This document shows, in pieces, positions 49,510 through 58,482 of a DNA stretch of 64,000 bases (positions are counted from its first letter, which is position 1; each line of letters begins with the position of its first letter). The position numbers and the translations under genes were made by a program. Origin of the DNA: an uncultured Myxococcales bacterium (GTDB taxonomy: Bacteria > Myxococcota_A > UBA9042 > DTJE01). The stretch is from contig CALJUR010000135.1 of NCBI GenBank assembly GCA_937975765.1, positions 41,846 to 105,845 on the forward strand, given 5' to 3'. The notes under the pieces were generated by a model. The model saw nothing but the letters and a program-made list of their open reading frames with translations. It did not search any database and was not told where the DNA came from.

Positions 49510-52376
49510 CAGAGGACGGCCCGCAGCGCGACACCGGTGGCGGAGTCGTCCCGGGAGGCGACCTCCTCGGGTGTGCCCGCGGCGACCACCTCGCCGCCGG
49601 CCTCGCCGCCCTCCGGACCCAGGTCGATCACGTGGTCGGCAACCTTCAGGATCTCCAGGTTGTGCTCGATCATCAGCACCGTGTTGCCGGCCTCCACCAG
49701 CCGATCGACCACGCCCAGCAGCTTGCGGACGTCGTCGAAGTGCAGGCCGGTCGAGGGCTCGTCCATCACGTACAGCGTGCGGCCGGTCGCGACCTTCGCC
49801 AGTTCGCGCGCCAGCTTGATGCGCTGGGCCTCCCCGCCCGACAGCGTGGGCGACGGCTGGCCCAGATGCACGTAGCCCAGGCCCACGTCCTGCAGCGTGC
49901 CCAGGATCCTCTTCAGGCCGCGGTGGTGCGCGAACACGCCGACCGCCTCGTCGACCGTCAGGTCCAGCACGTCGGCGATGGTCAGATCCTTGTACCGCAC
50001 CCGCAGCGTCGCCTCGTTGAAGCGGCGGCCGTGGCACTCGTCGCAGGTCACGAACACGTCGGGCAGGAAGTGCATCTCGACGCGCAGCACGCCTGCGCCC
50101 TGGCAGCGCTCGCAGCGGCCCCCGTGGACGTTGAAGGAGAAGCGCCCCGGGGCGTACCCGAAGGCGCGCGCCTCGCGGGTCTCGGCGAAGATGGCCCGGA
50201 TCTGGTCGAAGGCCTTGGTGTACGTCGTCGGGTTGCTGCGCGGCGTGCGGCCGATCGGCTCCTGGTCGATGACGATGACCTTGTCCAGGTGCTGGACGCC
50301 GCGCAGGTCCCGGTACTTCAGCGGGGTCGTGCGGGCGTCCATCAGCAGGCGCTGCAGCGCGGGGCACAGCGTCTCGGTGACCAGCGAGGACTTGCCGGCG
50401 CCGGACACGCCGGTGACGACGGTGAAGGTGGACAGCGGGAAGTCCACGTCCACCGCCTTCAGGTTGTGTCCGACCGCGCCCCGCAGCGACAGGGTCCCCT
50501 GCCCGCGGCGGCGCTTCGCAGGCACCGGGATCGCCTTGCGGCCCGACAGGTAGGCGCCCGTCAGCGAGGCTTCCGAGGCCAGCATCCCGGCCGGGGTACC
50601 CTGGAAGATCAGATGCCCGCCCTGCCGGCCGGCGCCGGGGCCGAACTCGATCACGTGATCCGCGGACAGGATCGCGTCGCGGTCGTGCTCGACGACCAGG
50701 ACGGTGTTGCCCAGGTCGCGCAGCCGGGTCAGCGTGGCGATCAGGCGGCCGTTGTCGCGCGGGTGCAGGCCGATCGAGGGCTCGTCCAGGATGTAGGTGA
50801 CGCCGGTCAGCTCGCTGCCCAGTTGCGACGCCAGCCGGATGCGCTGGGCCTCGCCGCCGGACAGGCTGTTGCCGGACCGCGCCAGTGTCAGGTAGCCGAT
50901 GCCCAGATCCTCCAGCAGCGTCAGTCGGGACAGGATCTCCTTGCGCAGTTCCGCCGCGACGGTCGCGCGCGCCCCCTCGAAGGCCAGCGCCTCGACCTCG
51001 TGCCGCAGCCGGCTGATCGCCATCTCGTTGAAGTCGGAGATGCCGTGCGGGCCCACCCGAACCGCCAGGGCCTCGGGGCGCAGGCGCCGCCCGTCGCAGG
51101 CCTCGCACGGGGCGTCGGTCAGGAACTTCTGGTAGTAGGCCCGCATCTCCTCGGACTTCGTCTCGCGCAGCCGGCGCAGCAGCGTGTTGGCCACGCCCTC
51201 GAAGCGGATCGCGACGCTGCCGTTGAAGTTCTTCGAGTGCCACTCGACCGGCACGCGGTGCTGGTCCCCGAAGAAGATCAGGCGCTTGTGGGCATCCGGC
51301 AGGTCCTTGAAGGGGCGGTCCAGGTCGATGCCATGGCGCCGGGCCAGGCCCTCCAGGATCTCGCCGGTCCAGCTGCCGTCGTCCTCGAACGCCCGGGCCC
51401 ACGGCTCGACCGCGCCCTGGTGCAGCGACAGCGTGCCGTCGGGCACGACCTTGTCCGGGTCGATGGCCAGCGACGAGCCCAGGCCGTTGCAGGCCGGGCA
51501 GGCGCCGGCGGGGTTGTTGAACGAGAAGAGCTGGGGCGACAGTTCGGGGAAGGACAGGCCGCAGGGCTCGCAGGCGAGGTGCTCCGAGAAGACGCGTTCG
51601 GGCAGGCCCTCGGGAGCGACCACCACGCGGCCCTTGCCGGCTTTCAGGGCGGTTTCGACCGAGTCGGTCAGCCGCGGCGCGATGCCCTCCTTCAGCACCA
51701 GCCGGTCGACCACCACGTCGATGTCGTGCTTCTTGTTCTTGTCCAGCGAGACGATTCCCGACAGGTCGGCCACGATGCCGTCGACCCGGACCCGGACGTA
51801 GCCGTCGGCGCGCAGGGACTCGAACAGTTCCCGGAACTCGCCCTTGCGGTTGCGGGCCAGCGGGGCCATCACCACGACCTTCAGGGGCGGGCCGGCCGGG
51901 GCGGGAGCGGGCAGGGCCGGGTCCGGCCGCGGCTCCGGGAGGGACATCGCCAGGATCTCGCGGACGATCTGCGACGGCTCCTGGCGCGCGACGGGCAGGC
52001 CGCACCGGTGGCAGCGCTGCTCGCCGACCCGGGCGAACAGCACGCGCAGGTAGTCGTGGACCTCGGTGATCGTGCCGACCGTGGACCGCGGGTTGGACGA
52101 GGCGGACTTCTGCTCGATGGCGATCGTGGGCGTCAGCCCGCGGATGCTGTCGTAGCGGGGCTTCTCCAGCTGGCCCAGGAACTGCCGCGCGTAGGCGGAC
52201 AGCGACTCCACGTAGCGGCGCTGGCCCTCCGCGAACACGGTGTCGAAGGCCAGCGAGGACTTGCCGGACCCGGACACGCCCGAGAACACGACCAGCCGGT
52301 ACTTGGGGATCGAGACGGTGACGTTGGCGAGGTTGTGCTCGCGCGCACCGACCACGACGATCTCGTCGGACTGCAT
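49509..52376 (-). CDS. uvrA: Excinuclease ABC subunit A
   Basis: 955 residues from ATG 52376; the longer open frame to 54623 is not coding. Two ABC modules: Walker A GVSGSGKSSLAFDTV with the zinc site CHRCG, the signature NSLSGGEAQRIRLASQLG, the second Walker A GVSGAGKSSLVTETL, a second zinc finger CERCQG...CDECHG, and SPTLSGGEAQRIKLARELAK. UvrA finds bulky DNA lesions and loads UvrB in nucleotide excision repair. It is divergent from the PP2C phosphatase gene. Confidence 0.97.
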   Translation of the reverse strand: MQSDEIVVVGAREHNLANVTVSIPKYRLVVFSGVSGSGKSSLAFDTVFAEGQRRYVESLSAYARQFLGQLEKPRYDSIRGLTPTIAIEQKSASSNPRSTVGTITEVHDYLRVLFARVGEQRCHRCGLPVARQEPSQIVREILAMSLPEPRPDPALPAPAPAGPPLKVVVMAPLARNRKGEFRELFESLRADGYVRVRVDGIVADLSGIVSLDKNKKHDIDVVVDRLVLKEGIAPRLTDSVETALKAGKGRVVVAPEGLPERVFSEHLACEPCGLSFPELSPQLFSFNNPAGACPACNGLGSSLAIDPDKVVPDGTLSLHQGAVEPWARAFEDDGSWTGEILEGLARRHGIDLDRPFKDLPDAHKRLIFFGDQHRVPVEWHSKNFNGSVAIRFEGVANTLLRRLRETKSEEMRAYYQKFLTDAPCEACDGRRLRPEALAVRVGPHGISDFNEMAISRLRHEVEALAFEGARATVAAELRKEILSRLTLLEDLGIGYLTLARSGNSLSGGEAQRIRLASQLGSELTGVTYILDEPSIGLHPRDNGRLIATLTRLRDLGNTVLVVEHDRDAILSADHVIEFGPGAGRQGGHLIFQGTPAGMLASEASLTGAYLSGRKAIPVPAKRRRGQGTLSLRGAVGHNLKAVDVDFPLSTFTVVTGVSGAGKSSLVTETLCPALQRLLMDARTTPLKYRDLRGVQHLDKVIVIDQEPIGRTPRSNPTTYTKAFDQIRAIFAETREARAFGYAPGRFSFNVHGGRCERCQGAGVLRVEMHFLPDVFVTCDECHGRRFNEATLRVRYKDLTIADVLDLTVDEAVGVFAHHRGLKRILGTLQDVGLGYVHLGQPSPTLSGGEAQRIKLARELAKVATGRTLYVMDEPSTGLHFDDVRKLLGVVDRLVEAGNTVLMIEHNLEILKVADHVIDLGPEGGEAGGEVVAAGTPEEVASRDDSATGVALRAVL

Positions 52377-52434
52377 GGCACCCTCCGGGAACCGGCCCGG
52401 GAGGAAGGCCCCCGGGCCGCGTCGAAACCGTGCG

Positions 52435-52440
52435 ATTGTA
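52435..52440 (-). promoter_or_regulatory. Possible -10 element of uvrA
   Basis: TACAAT on the minus strand, 59 bp before the ATG. The -35 match (TGGATC at 17 bp) is partial. Confidence 0.35.
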
Positions 52441-52507
52441 GGCTCCGGCTGCGACGGGATCCACGGGAGGGTCCGCGGGCCGGCCTGCCGCCTCCCCTCC
52501 TTGCGGT

Positions 52508-52537
52508 TTGCCTTCCCGGTTCGGCGGGTGGTATCCT
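52508..52537 (+). promoter_or_regulatory. Candidate promoter of the PP2C phosphatase gene
   Basis: TTGCCT, 18 bp, TATCCT preceded by TGG, an extended -10. The start codon is 32 bp downstream. Confidence 0.45.
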
Positions 52538-52568
52538 CGATTCCGCATTCCGGGACTGGAGGACGCGC

Positions 52569-53345
52569 ATGAAACTGCGGTACGCGGGCGCGACGGACGT
52601 CGGCCGCAAACGCAGCCACAACGAGGACCGGTACCTGGTGCAGCCCGAGGACAACCTGTTCGTGGTCTGCGACGGGATGGGCGGGCACGCCAGCGGCGAG
52701 ATCGCGTCCCAGCTGGCCGTGGACGAACTGGGCCAGTTCTTCCGGCAGACCAGCGCCGACGCCGACGTCACCTGGCCGTACAAGCCCGATCACCGCCTGT
52801 CGGACCCCGAGGGGCGGCTGGCGGTCGGCATCAAGTGGGCGAACTTCCAGGTGTTCGACAAGGCCGGGTCGTCCCTGCAGTTCAAGGGGATGGGCACGAC
52901 CTGCGTGTCGCTGTACGTCTTCGACGGCAAGATCGCGATCGCGCACGTGGGCGACTCGCGCTGCTACCGGTTGCGGGACGGGCGCATCGAGCAGATGACC
53001 GTCGATCACAGCCTGCTGGAGGAATACAAGAAACTGGCGCAGATCACCGAGGAGGAGATCAAGAACTTCCCGCACAAGAACATCATCGTGCGGGCGCTGG
53101 GCATGAAGGAGACCGTCGCGGTGGACACGCGGGTCGAGGACCTGAAGGCCGGCGACACCTACCTGCTGTGCTGCGACGGCCTGTCCGGCGAGATCGAGGA
53201 CAACGAGATGCTGGCCGTGGTGCGCGAGCAGGGCCACGACCTGGATCGCTGCTGCAAGGAACTGATCGAGCGCGCCAACCGTCACGGGGGGCGCGACAAC
53301 ATCACCGTCGTGCTGGTCCGGGCCGAGGACGAGCGCAAGGGCTGA
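52569..53345 (+). CDS. PP2C family protein phosphatase
   Basis: 258 residues, GGAGG before ATG 52569. All metal-site motifs are present: RSHNEDRYLV, VVCDGMGGHASGEIA, GMGTTCVSLYV, IAHVGDSRCYRLRDG, YLLCCDGLSGEI and HGGRDNITVVLV. It dephosphorylates Ser/Thr residues in the cytoplasm, usually opposing Hanks-type kinases, which are numerous in myxobacteria. No kinase is adjacent. Confidence 0.93.
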   Translation: MKLRYAGATDVGRKRSHNEDRYLVQPEDNLFVVCDGMGGHASGEIASQLAVDELGQFFRQTSADADVTWPYKPDHRLSDPEGRLAVGIKWANFQVFDKAGSSLQFKGMGTTCVSLYVFDGKIAIAHVGDSRCYRLRDGRIEQMTVDHSLLEEYKKLAQITEEEIKNFPHKNIIVRALGMKETVAVDTRVEDLKAGDTYLLCCDGLSGEIEDNEMLAVVREQGHDLDRCCKELIERANRHGGRDNITVVLVRAEDERKG

Positions 53346-53377
53346 ACCGATCCCGATGCGGGCCGTTCCCCGAGGGC

Positions 53378-53394
53378 GGGGGAGGGCCTCCCCC
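53378..53394. terminator. Convergent hairpin between PP2C and LuxC-like genes
   Basis: GGGGGAG and CTCCCCC pair around GGC, about midway in the 89-bp gap between two convergent stops. No T-tract. Confidence 0.45.
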
Positions 53395-53434
53395 TGCACA
53401 TCCCGGGGAAATCGCGGAAGAACCTGCCGGGGCG

Positions 53435-54619
53435 TCAACGGCCCGCGAGGGTGCGCACGACCCGGACGCCATTCTCGGGCCAGGCGGCGGGCGGGGATTG
53501 CAGGCGCCCGGGGGCGCAAAGGTGGCAGGGGACGATGTCCGGGGCGCGGGAAAGCGCCGCGGCGAGGCGGCGGCGATCGCCCGCGACGGCCAGCCCCTGC
53601 AGGTGGCCGGAAAGCCCCGGCAGCAGGGCAGAGAGGTCCGGCGTTCCACGGAACGGGACGACCTGCAGGACCCGCCAGCCGGGGGCGGCACGGGCCGGCA
53701 GGCCGGGCAGCAGCACGACGGCCGGCGGCACGGGGCCGGAAGGCGGCAGCACCAGGCCGGAGGCGCTGCGGGCCAGCAGGCGCGACTCCTCCAGGAACAG
53801 GCGCACCATCGCGGCGGCGGGCAGCGGGACCGGGCCCGGGGGCAGGTCGCGCTCGGCGAGGACCAGGGACAGGGCCAGCAGGCGGGCGAAGCCGGCCGGC
53901 GAGACGGGCGCGCCGTCCTCGACCAGCACCACGTGCGGGGAGAGGCAGCCGGACTGGTCGTAGATCGCGGCGTCCCGGGCGATGGCGCGGGCCAGGCGGA
54001 CGGCGGCGCCGGGGCGTTCCAGGGCGTCGCGGAACAGCAGCACGGCGGACTCGCGGTGGCCGCCGACGATCGTCGGGCGGCCGGGGCGGGCTTCCCGGAT
54101 CGCGGCGATGGTCGCATCGGATCCGTAGGCCAGCACCGCGGGGGCGTCCCGCACCTCGGCGAGCAGGCTCGGGTCGGAGGACGGGAGGTCCAGCAGCCTG
54201 ACCGTGCCGGCCAGGGACGGGGCGGCGCGGGCGACCAGGGCGACCAGCAGGCGCGCGAAGACGGGCTCGACGGCCGGGGGCTTGAGGACGACCGCGTGCC
54301 GCGCCGCGAGGCCCTGGAACAGCGCCGCCGAGACCACGGCGGGCACGCGGCCGGCCAGGATCGCCAGCAGCGCGCGGGGGGCGGAAACGGCCGGGGACGG
54401 GCGGCCCATCGCGACCAGCCGGCGGCAGGCCGCGGGGGTGAACGGGGCGAAGGCCCGCCGGACGGCCTCGGCGAGGTGGGGGCCGGTCCAGCCGGTGGAG
54501 GCGGACAGGGCGGCGCGGTCCCGCGGGCCGGGCCACGCGGGGTCGAGGCCCGCCGCGGCCAGGTCGGCCAGGGCGTCCGCCAGGGCGGCGTCGGGAAGGT
54601 CGGGGAAGCGCGCGGGCAT
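53435..54619 (-). CDS. LuxC-family acyl-CoA/acyl-protein reductase
   Basis: 394 residues from ATG 54619, with GAGGAG upstream. LuxC-family order: an N-terminal helical region with FTPAACRRLVAMG, HAVVLKPPAVEPVFARLLVA, AVLAYGSDATIAAIRE, the catalytic-Cys site YDQSGCLSPHVVLVED, and PFRGTPDLSALLPGLSGHLQ near the end. Such enzymes reduce an acyl thioester to a fatty aldehyde with NADPH. The LuxE-like acyl activator is the gene before it, 37 bp upstream, with a palindromic repeat in the gap. No luxAB luciferase is present. Confidence 0.85.
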   Translation of the reverse strand: MPARFPDLPDAALADALADLAAAGLDPAWPGPRDRAALSASTGWTGPHLAEAVRRAFAPFTPAACRRLVAMGRPSPAVSAPRALLAILAGRVPAVVSAALFQGLAARHAVVLKPPAVEPVFARLLVALVARAAPSLAGTVRLLDLPSSDPSLLAEVRDAPAVLAYGSDATIAAIREARPGRPTIVGGHRESAVLLFRDALERPGAAVRLARAIARDAAIYDQSGCLSPHVVLVEDGAPVSPAGFARLLALSLVLAERDLPPGPVPLPAAAMVRLFLEESRLLARSASGLVLPPSGPVPPAVVLLPGLPARAAPGWRVLQVVPFRGTPDLSALLPGLSGHLQGLAVAGDRRRLAAALSRAPDIVPCHLCAPGRLQSPPAAWPENGVRVVRTLAGR

Positions 54620-54634
54620 CCAACTCCTCGAGGT

Positions 54635-54660
54635 GGCGGGGGACGGGGCCCCCGCCCTAC
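54635..54660 (-). repeat. GC-rich palindromic repeat, copy 5 (contains stop codon of LuxE-like gene)
   Basis: Same core as at 4181. Its GTAG end supplies the TAG stop (54657-54659) of the LuxE-like gene. Here the element lies inside an operon rather than between convergent genes. Confidence 0.85.
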
Positions 54661-55703
54661 ACGGCCCGGGTCGCGGCTTCGGACGAGCAGCCGCGGGGCG
54701 CGGCGCCGGCCGCCCGGACGACATCCTGGAAGCCGTCGCGCACGCGTGTCGCCGTGTCGCCGGTCAGCACGGCCACCGCGGTGTGCACGTTGGCCAGGTC
54801 GTAGTGGCACAGCACGCCGCGGGCGCCGTCCGGAACCTCGGCCATCGTGGCGGGGTCCAGCACGCGCGTCCGCATCCACGGCACGGGCACCAGCCGCCGC
54901 GGGCCCTGCGTGACGTGGGGGGCGTCATACGCCTGGGACAGCAGTTCGGTCATCCCGTACTCCTCCACCACGTCCGCGGCCGGCAGGCCCAGCAGGGCGG
55001 CGAAGTCGCGACGCAGGTCCTCCCGGGAGATCGATCGGCCGGTCGTCTTGGGGCCGCCGGTGTGCATCGCGCGGCTGCCGGCGGGCAGGCGCAGCGACGC
55101 TCCGCGTTCGCGCAGGCCGTCGAACAGGGTCAGGAAATCCAGCGTGGTCCCCAGCACGCAAAGCGGGTCGCGGGCCCGTGCGGCGGCCTCGAAGGCCGCC
55201 AGCGCGATGTCCAGGTCGATCGCGTCGCCGCGCCGCGCGCACACCGGGGGCGTGGTCGCGAACGCGTCCACCACGTCGTCCACCATGCACGACAGGGAGG
55301 AGTGGGGCCTGGCCGACCCCGGCGGGATCAGGTGCACGAACCGGCCGGGCAGCGACCCTGCCATCACGAACCGCTCGAAGCCCGCGACCGCCGACAGCCG
55401 GTACAGGGACCGGTCCCGGACCAGGTGCCGTCCCGGGGTGCCCGTCGTGGTGCCCGAGGTGTGGAAGACCGCCTCGGTCTCGGAGGGCGGGAAGTGGGCC
55501 AGCGTCATCAACTTGAAGCCGGTCTCGGGGACGGGCCGGATCGCGTCCAGGCCGCGCGACGGGTCGTCTTCCATCGCGTCCTGCGCCGCGGCGACCTCCA
55601 GGCACAGGGCGTCGAAGTCGCCCGGGTCGTCCCCGCGGGCGGCGGCCTCGATGAAGTCCCGGACAGCGGCCACCAGGGCCGGATCGATGGGGTTCGTGGT
55701 CAT
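54657..55703 (-). CDS. LuxE-like acyl-protein synthetase / acyl-activating enzyme
   Basis: 348 residues. ATG 55703 overlaps the aminotransferase stop as ATGA. It has adenylate-forming motifs of the LuxE type: AVFHTSGTTTGTPGRHLVRD (phosphate loop), HLIPPGSARPHSSLSCM, MHTGGPKTTGRSISREDLRR, and EEYGMTELLSQAYD. It should activate a carboxylic acid as acyl-AMP and hand it to a thiol, and then to LuxC for reduction. The C-terminal acyl-accepting Cys of true LuxE could be the one in PRGCSSEAA near the end; this is uncertain. Confidence 0.82.
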   Translation of the reverse strand: MTTNPIDPALVAAVRDFIEAAARGDDPGDFDALCLEVAAAQDAMEDDPSRGLDAIRPVPETGFKLMTLAHFPPSETEAVFHTSGTTTGTPGRHLVRDRSLYRLSAVAGFERFVMAGSLPGRFVHLIPPGSARPHSSLSCMVDDVVDAFATTPPVCARRGDAIDLDIALAAFEAAARARDPLCVLGTTLDFLTLFDGLRERGASLRLPAGSRAMHTGGPKTTGRSISREDLRRDFAALLGLPAADVVEEYGMTELLSQAYDAPHVTQGPRRLVPVPWMRTRVLDPATMAEVPDGARGVLCHYDLANVHTAVAVLTGDTATRVRDGFQDVVRAAGAAPRGCSSEAATRAV

Positions 55704-57022
55704 GGGTTTCGAGTTTCCTCGGCCAGGGCCCGACCGACGATGTCCAGCGCGCGGGACAGGTCGGCGGGCGGGATGGACAACGGCGGCGTGAAGGCCAGCA
55801 CCTCGCCGCCCTCGCCCTCGGTCAGCAGGATCGTGCCGTCCCGCAGCGCACGCGCCACGACCCGGCCGGCCAGGTCGCCGCCGGGGCCGCCCCGCGGATC
55901 GCGCAACTGCACGCCCATCATCGCGCCCGCCCCGCGCACGTCGGCCACGGCGCCGGTTGCCTCCCGCCACGACCAGGCCCGCTGCCGCACGGCGGCCTCG
56001 ATCCCGGCCGCCCGGGCCGTGAGGCCCCCGCGGTCCAGCGCCTTCAGCACGCCCAGGCCCGCCGCGCAGCCCAGCGGGTGCCCCAGGAAGGTGGATGTGT
56101 GCACCGCCTCGACGCCCTCGCGCCGCACGGCCCGCGCCAGCGCGGGCCGCATCCAGCAGCCCGAGATCGGCACGCCTCCGCCCAGCGACTTCCCCAGGCA
56201 GACCGCGTCGGGCACCACGCCCTCGGCGTCGCACCGGAGGAAGGCGCCGGTGCGGCCGACGCCGCAGTAGATCTCGTCCGCGATCAGCGGCACGCCCTCG
56301 GCGGCGCACGCCTCGGCCAGGTCGCGCAGGAACCCCGGCGGCGGCACCCGGATGCCGCCCCGGCCCTGGATCGGCTCGATCAGGACGGCCCCGCACGGGA
56401 ACGGCCCCGGCGCCCGCACGGCGGCCTGCACGGCGTCCAGCACCGCCCCGGCGTCCGACCCGTCCGCGGCGGGCCAGGGGACGAACCTCGCCCGGCCGGC
56501 CAGCAGGTGCGCGAACGGCGCCCGGAAGACGGGCAGGTGGGTGGCCTCCAGCGCACCGGTCGACAGGCCGTGGTAGGCGCCCTCGAACGCGACGAAACCC
56601 GGCTTCCCGGTGGCGGCTGCCGCGAACTTCAGCGCCGCATCCACCGCGTCCGCGCCGTTCAGGGACAGCACGGCCTGGTAGTCCGGGGCCGGCAGCCGGC
56701 GCCCGATCTCCCTCAGGAAGCGGGCCTTCGCGTCGGCCGGGTGGACGTCCCCCATCCCGTGCAGCAGTCGCCCGGACTGCGCCCGCAGCGCCGCCAGCAC
56801 CTGCGGGTGGCGGTGGCCGACCGTCGCCACCCCGAAGAAGGAGGTCAGGTCGATGTACCGGTTGCCGTCGATGTCGCGCACCCGGCAGCCGCTGGCGTGG
56901 CCCAGCACGATCGGGAAGCCGGAGGCGGCGTCCAGCACCACGGGGGCCTCGCGGGCAGCCAGGGCGTTCAGCACCACCTGCGAATGGCGGCGGCCCGCCC
57001 GCTGGCCCAGGATCCGGGACAT
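55700..57022 (-). CDS. Class III PLP-dependent aminotransferase
   Basis: 440 residues from ATG 57022, with GGAGG upstream. Fold-type I features: ASGCRVRDIDGNRYIDLTSF, SLNGADAVDAALKFAAAATG (phosphate loop), FEGAYHGLSTGALEATH, LIADEIYCGVGRTGAF with the PLP Asp, PDAVCLGKSLGGGVPISG with the Schiff-base Lys, and STFLGHPLGCAAGLGVL. Class III enzymes aminate aldehydes or keto acids, often omega-amines. Co-translation with LuxE and LuxC suggests it converts the fatty aldehyde to a primary amine. It has its own extended -10 (TGGTATCCT) upstream. Confidence 0.88.
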   Translation of the reverse strand: MSRILGQRAGRRHSQVVLNALAAREAPVVLDAASGFPIVLGHASGCRVRDIDGNRYIDLTSFFGVATVGHRHPQVLAALRAQSGRLLHGMGDVHPADAKARFLREIGRRLPAPDYQAVLSLNGADAVDAALKFAAAATGKPGFVAFEGAYHGLSTGALEATHLPVFRAPFAHLLAGRARFVPWPAADGSDAGAVLDAVQAAVRAPGPFPCGAVLIEPIQGRGGIRVPPPGFLRDLAEACAAEGVPLIADEIYCGVGRTGAFLRCDAEGVVPDAVCLGKSLGGGVPISGCWMRPALARAVRREGVEAVHTSTFLGHPLGCAAGLGVLKALDRGGLTARAAGIEAAVRQRAWSWREATGAVADVRGAGAMMGVQLRDPRGGPGGDLAGRVVARALRDGTILLTEGEGGEVLAFTPPLSIPPADLSRALDIVGRALAEETRNP

Positions 57023-57047
57023 CCCGCACCTCCGTTCCCGGGGAGGG

Positions 57048-57056
57048 AGGATACCA
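57048..57056 (-). promoter_or_regulatory. Extended -10 before the aminotransferase-LuxE-LuxC genes
   Basis: TGGTATCCT on the minus strand, 25 bp before the ATG, between the tolB stop and the aminotransferase. No clear -35. It suggests the three genes can be transcribed apart from the tol operon. Confidence 0.4.
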
Positions 57057-57068
57057 CTTCGAGTCGCG

Positions 57069-58472
57069 TCACGGGCGGGACGGGAAGGTGCGTTCCCAGG
57101 CCGGCGTGAAGTAGTCGCCGGCATCCTGGAACACGGCCTGCGCGTGCGATCCGTCCCGGTCCATCACCCACAGCGCCTTTCGTCCCCGCCGCTTCGCCGA
57201 CGTGTAGGCGATCCGGCGGCCGTCCGGCGAGAACGAGGGCTCCTCGTCGTTCGTCGCGCCGGACGTCAGCGGGCGCGCCTCCCCGGTCCGGACGTCCACG
57301 ATCCAGATCGAGAAACGGTCCCCGGCACCGCGGCTCTGGTAGGCGATCCGCGTGCCGTCCGGGGACCAGTCCGGGCTGGTGTTGTAGTCGCCGGGCAGCG
57401 GCAGCGCGCGGGGATCGGTCCCGTCGGCCTTCATCACCCATACCTGCGGCCTGCCGCCGCGATCCGATACGAAGGCGATCCGGGTGCCGTCCGGCGACCA
57501 CGCCGGGCTGGTGTCGATCGACTTCGAGGTCGTCAGCCGTGCCCGTTCGGAGCCGTCCGACGCGTCCAGCAGCCAGATGTCGGGATTGCCGTCCGGGGCC
57601 AGGGTGACGGCCGCGACCCGGCCGTTCGGCGAGAAGGCGATGCCCGTGTTCATGCCGGGGCGTTGAGAGAAGGGTTCGCCGTCGACGTACACGTCGGGAT
57701 TGCCGGCCAGGTAGCCGGTCCACGCGACGCGGCCGCCGGGGGCCCACGCGGGCAGCATCACCCCCTCCGGGTCGTGGCTGACCTGCACCTGCACGGACGA
57801 GCCCAGTTCGGACACCCAGATCTGCTTGCGCTGGCCGGCCGCCTCCCGCCGCGCGTACACCAGGCGGGTGCCGAAGGCCCCCGGCAGCGTCGTGATGCAC
57901 CTCAGCAGCCCGTTCATCCATCGGTGCACGACCGCCGGCGCCCGCCAGGCCGGCACCACCGCCTCGGCCCCCGGCAGCCGCAGCCGGTCGCCCTCCTCGG
58001 TCAGCCACGCATCCAGGCGGACCCGGACGCCGCCGTCGGCTGCCGCGACCTCGCCGGTGACCGCCAGGTACGCGCCCGCCTCGGCCCAGCCGAGGGCGTC
58101 GAAGGCCTCGTCGGACCACCACAGGATCGCCCCGGTGGAGGGCGCCGCGTCGACCGGCAGGCGCCGGAACGCCCCCGACAGGTCCAGGTCGGCCGCCAGC
58201 GCCTCCCGCACGGCGTCCGCGACGGGTCGCAGCGTCCCGTCGGCGGACAGGTCGGACACGAACGGGCCGGCCAGCCCGGGCGGGGCCGGGGGGTTTGCGG
58301 GGTCCCAGCCGAAGGAGCCGCAGCGAGGGTCGTCGCCTTCCCCGGCGAGCACGGGCCGGGAGATCCCGGCAGGCAGCAGCACGAGCAGCGTCACCGGAAG
58401 GGCCATCGCCAGCCCCGGCAGGGCGGGGAAGCCCTCTCGGGTCCGGGCGGCTCGACGGGCGATCGCGGGCAT
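57069..58472 (-). CDS. tolB: TolB-like periplasmic beta-propeller protein
   Basis: 467 residues from ATG 58472. A signal peptide (LAMALPVTLLVLLPAG) precedes an N-terminal alpha/beta domain (LSADGTLRPVADAVREALAA) and a six-bladed WD40/PD40 propeller whose repeats read SPAWSPDGTRIAFVSDRGGR, TSPDWSPDGTRIAYQSRGAG, EPSFSPDGRRIAYTSAKRRG. In the Tol-Pal system TolB links inner-membrane TolQRA to the outer membrane. It follows the TolA-like gene closely. No pal gene follows; the aminotransferase comes next. Confidence 0.9.
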   Translation of the reverse strand: MPAIARRAARTREGFPALPGLAMALPVTLLVLLPAGISRPVLAGEGDDPRCGSFGWDPANPPAPPGLAGPFVSDLSADGTLRPVADAVREALAADLDLSGAFRRLPVDAAPSTGAILWWSDEAFDALGWAEAGAYLAVTGEVAAADGGVRVRLDAWLTEEGDRLRLPGAEAVVPAWRAPAVVHRWMNGLLRCITTLPGAFGTRLVYARREAAGQRKQIWVSELGSSVQVQVSHDPEGVMLPAWAPGGRVAWTGYLAGNPDVYVDGEPFSQRPGMNTGIAFSPNGRVAAVTLAPDGNPDIWLLDASDGSERARLTTSKSIDTSPAWSPDGTRIAFVSDRGGRPQVWVMKADGTDPRALPLPGDYNTSPDWSPDGTRIAYQSRGAGDRFSIWIVDVRTGEARPLTSGATNDEEPSFSPDGRRIAYTSAKRRGRKALWVMDRDGSHAQAVFQDAGDYFTPAWERTFPSRP

Positions 58473-58482
58473 CACCAGGGCG

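Noticed and set aside
53435..55703. Bioluminescence (lux) operon
   Set aside because: LuxC- and LuxE-like genes occur without luxA, luxB or luxD, and with an aminotransferase. Both families also act outside light production.
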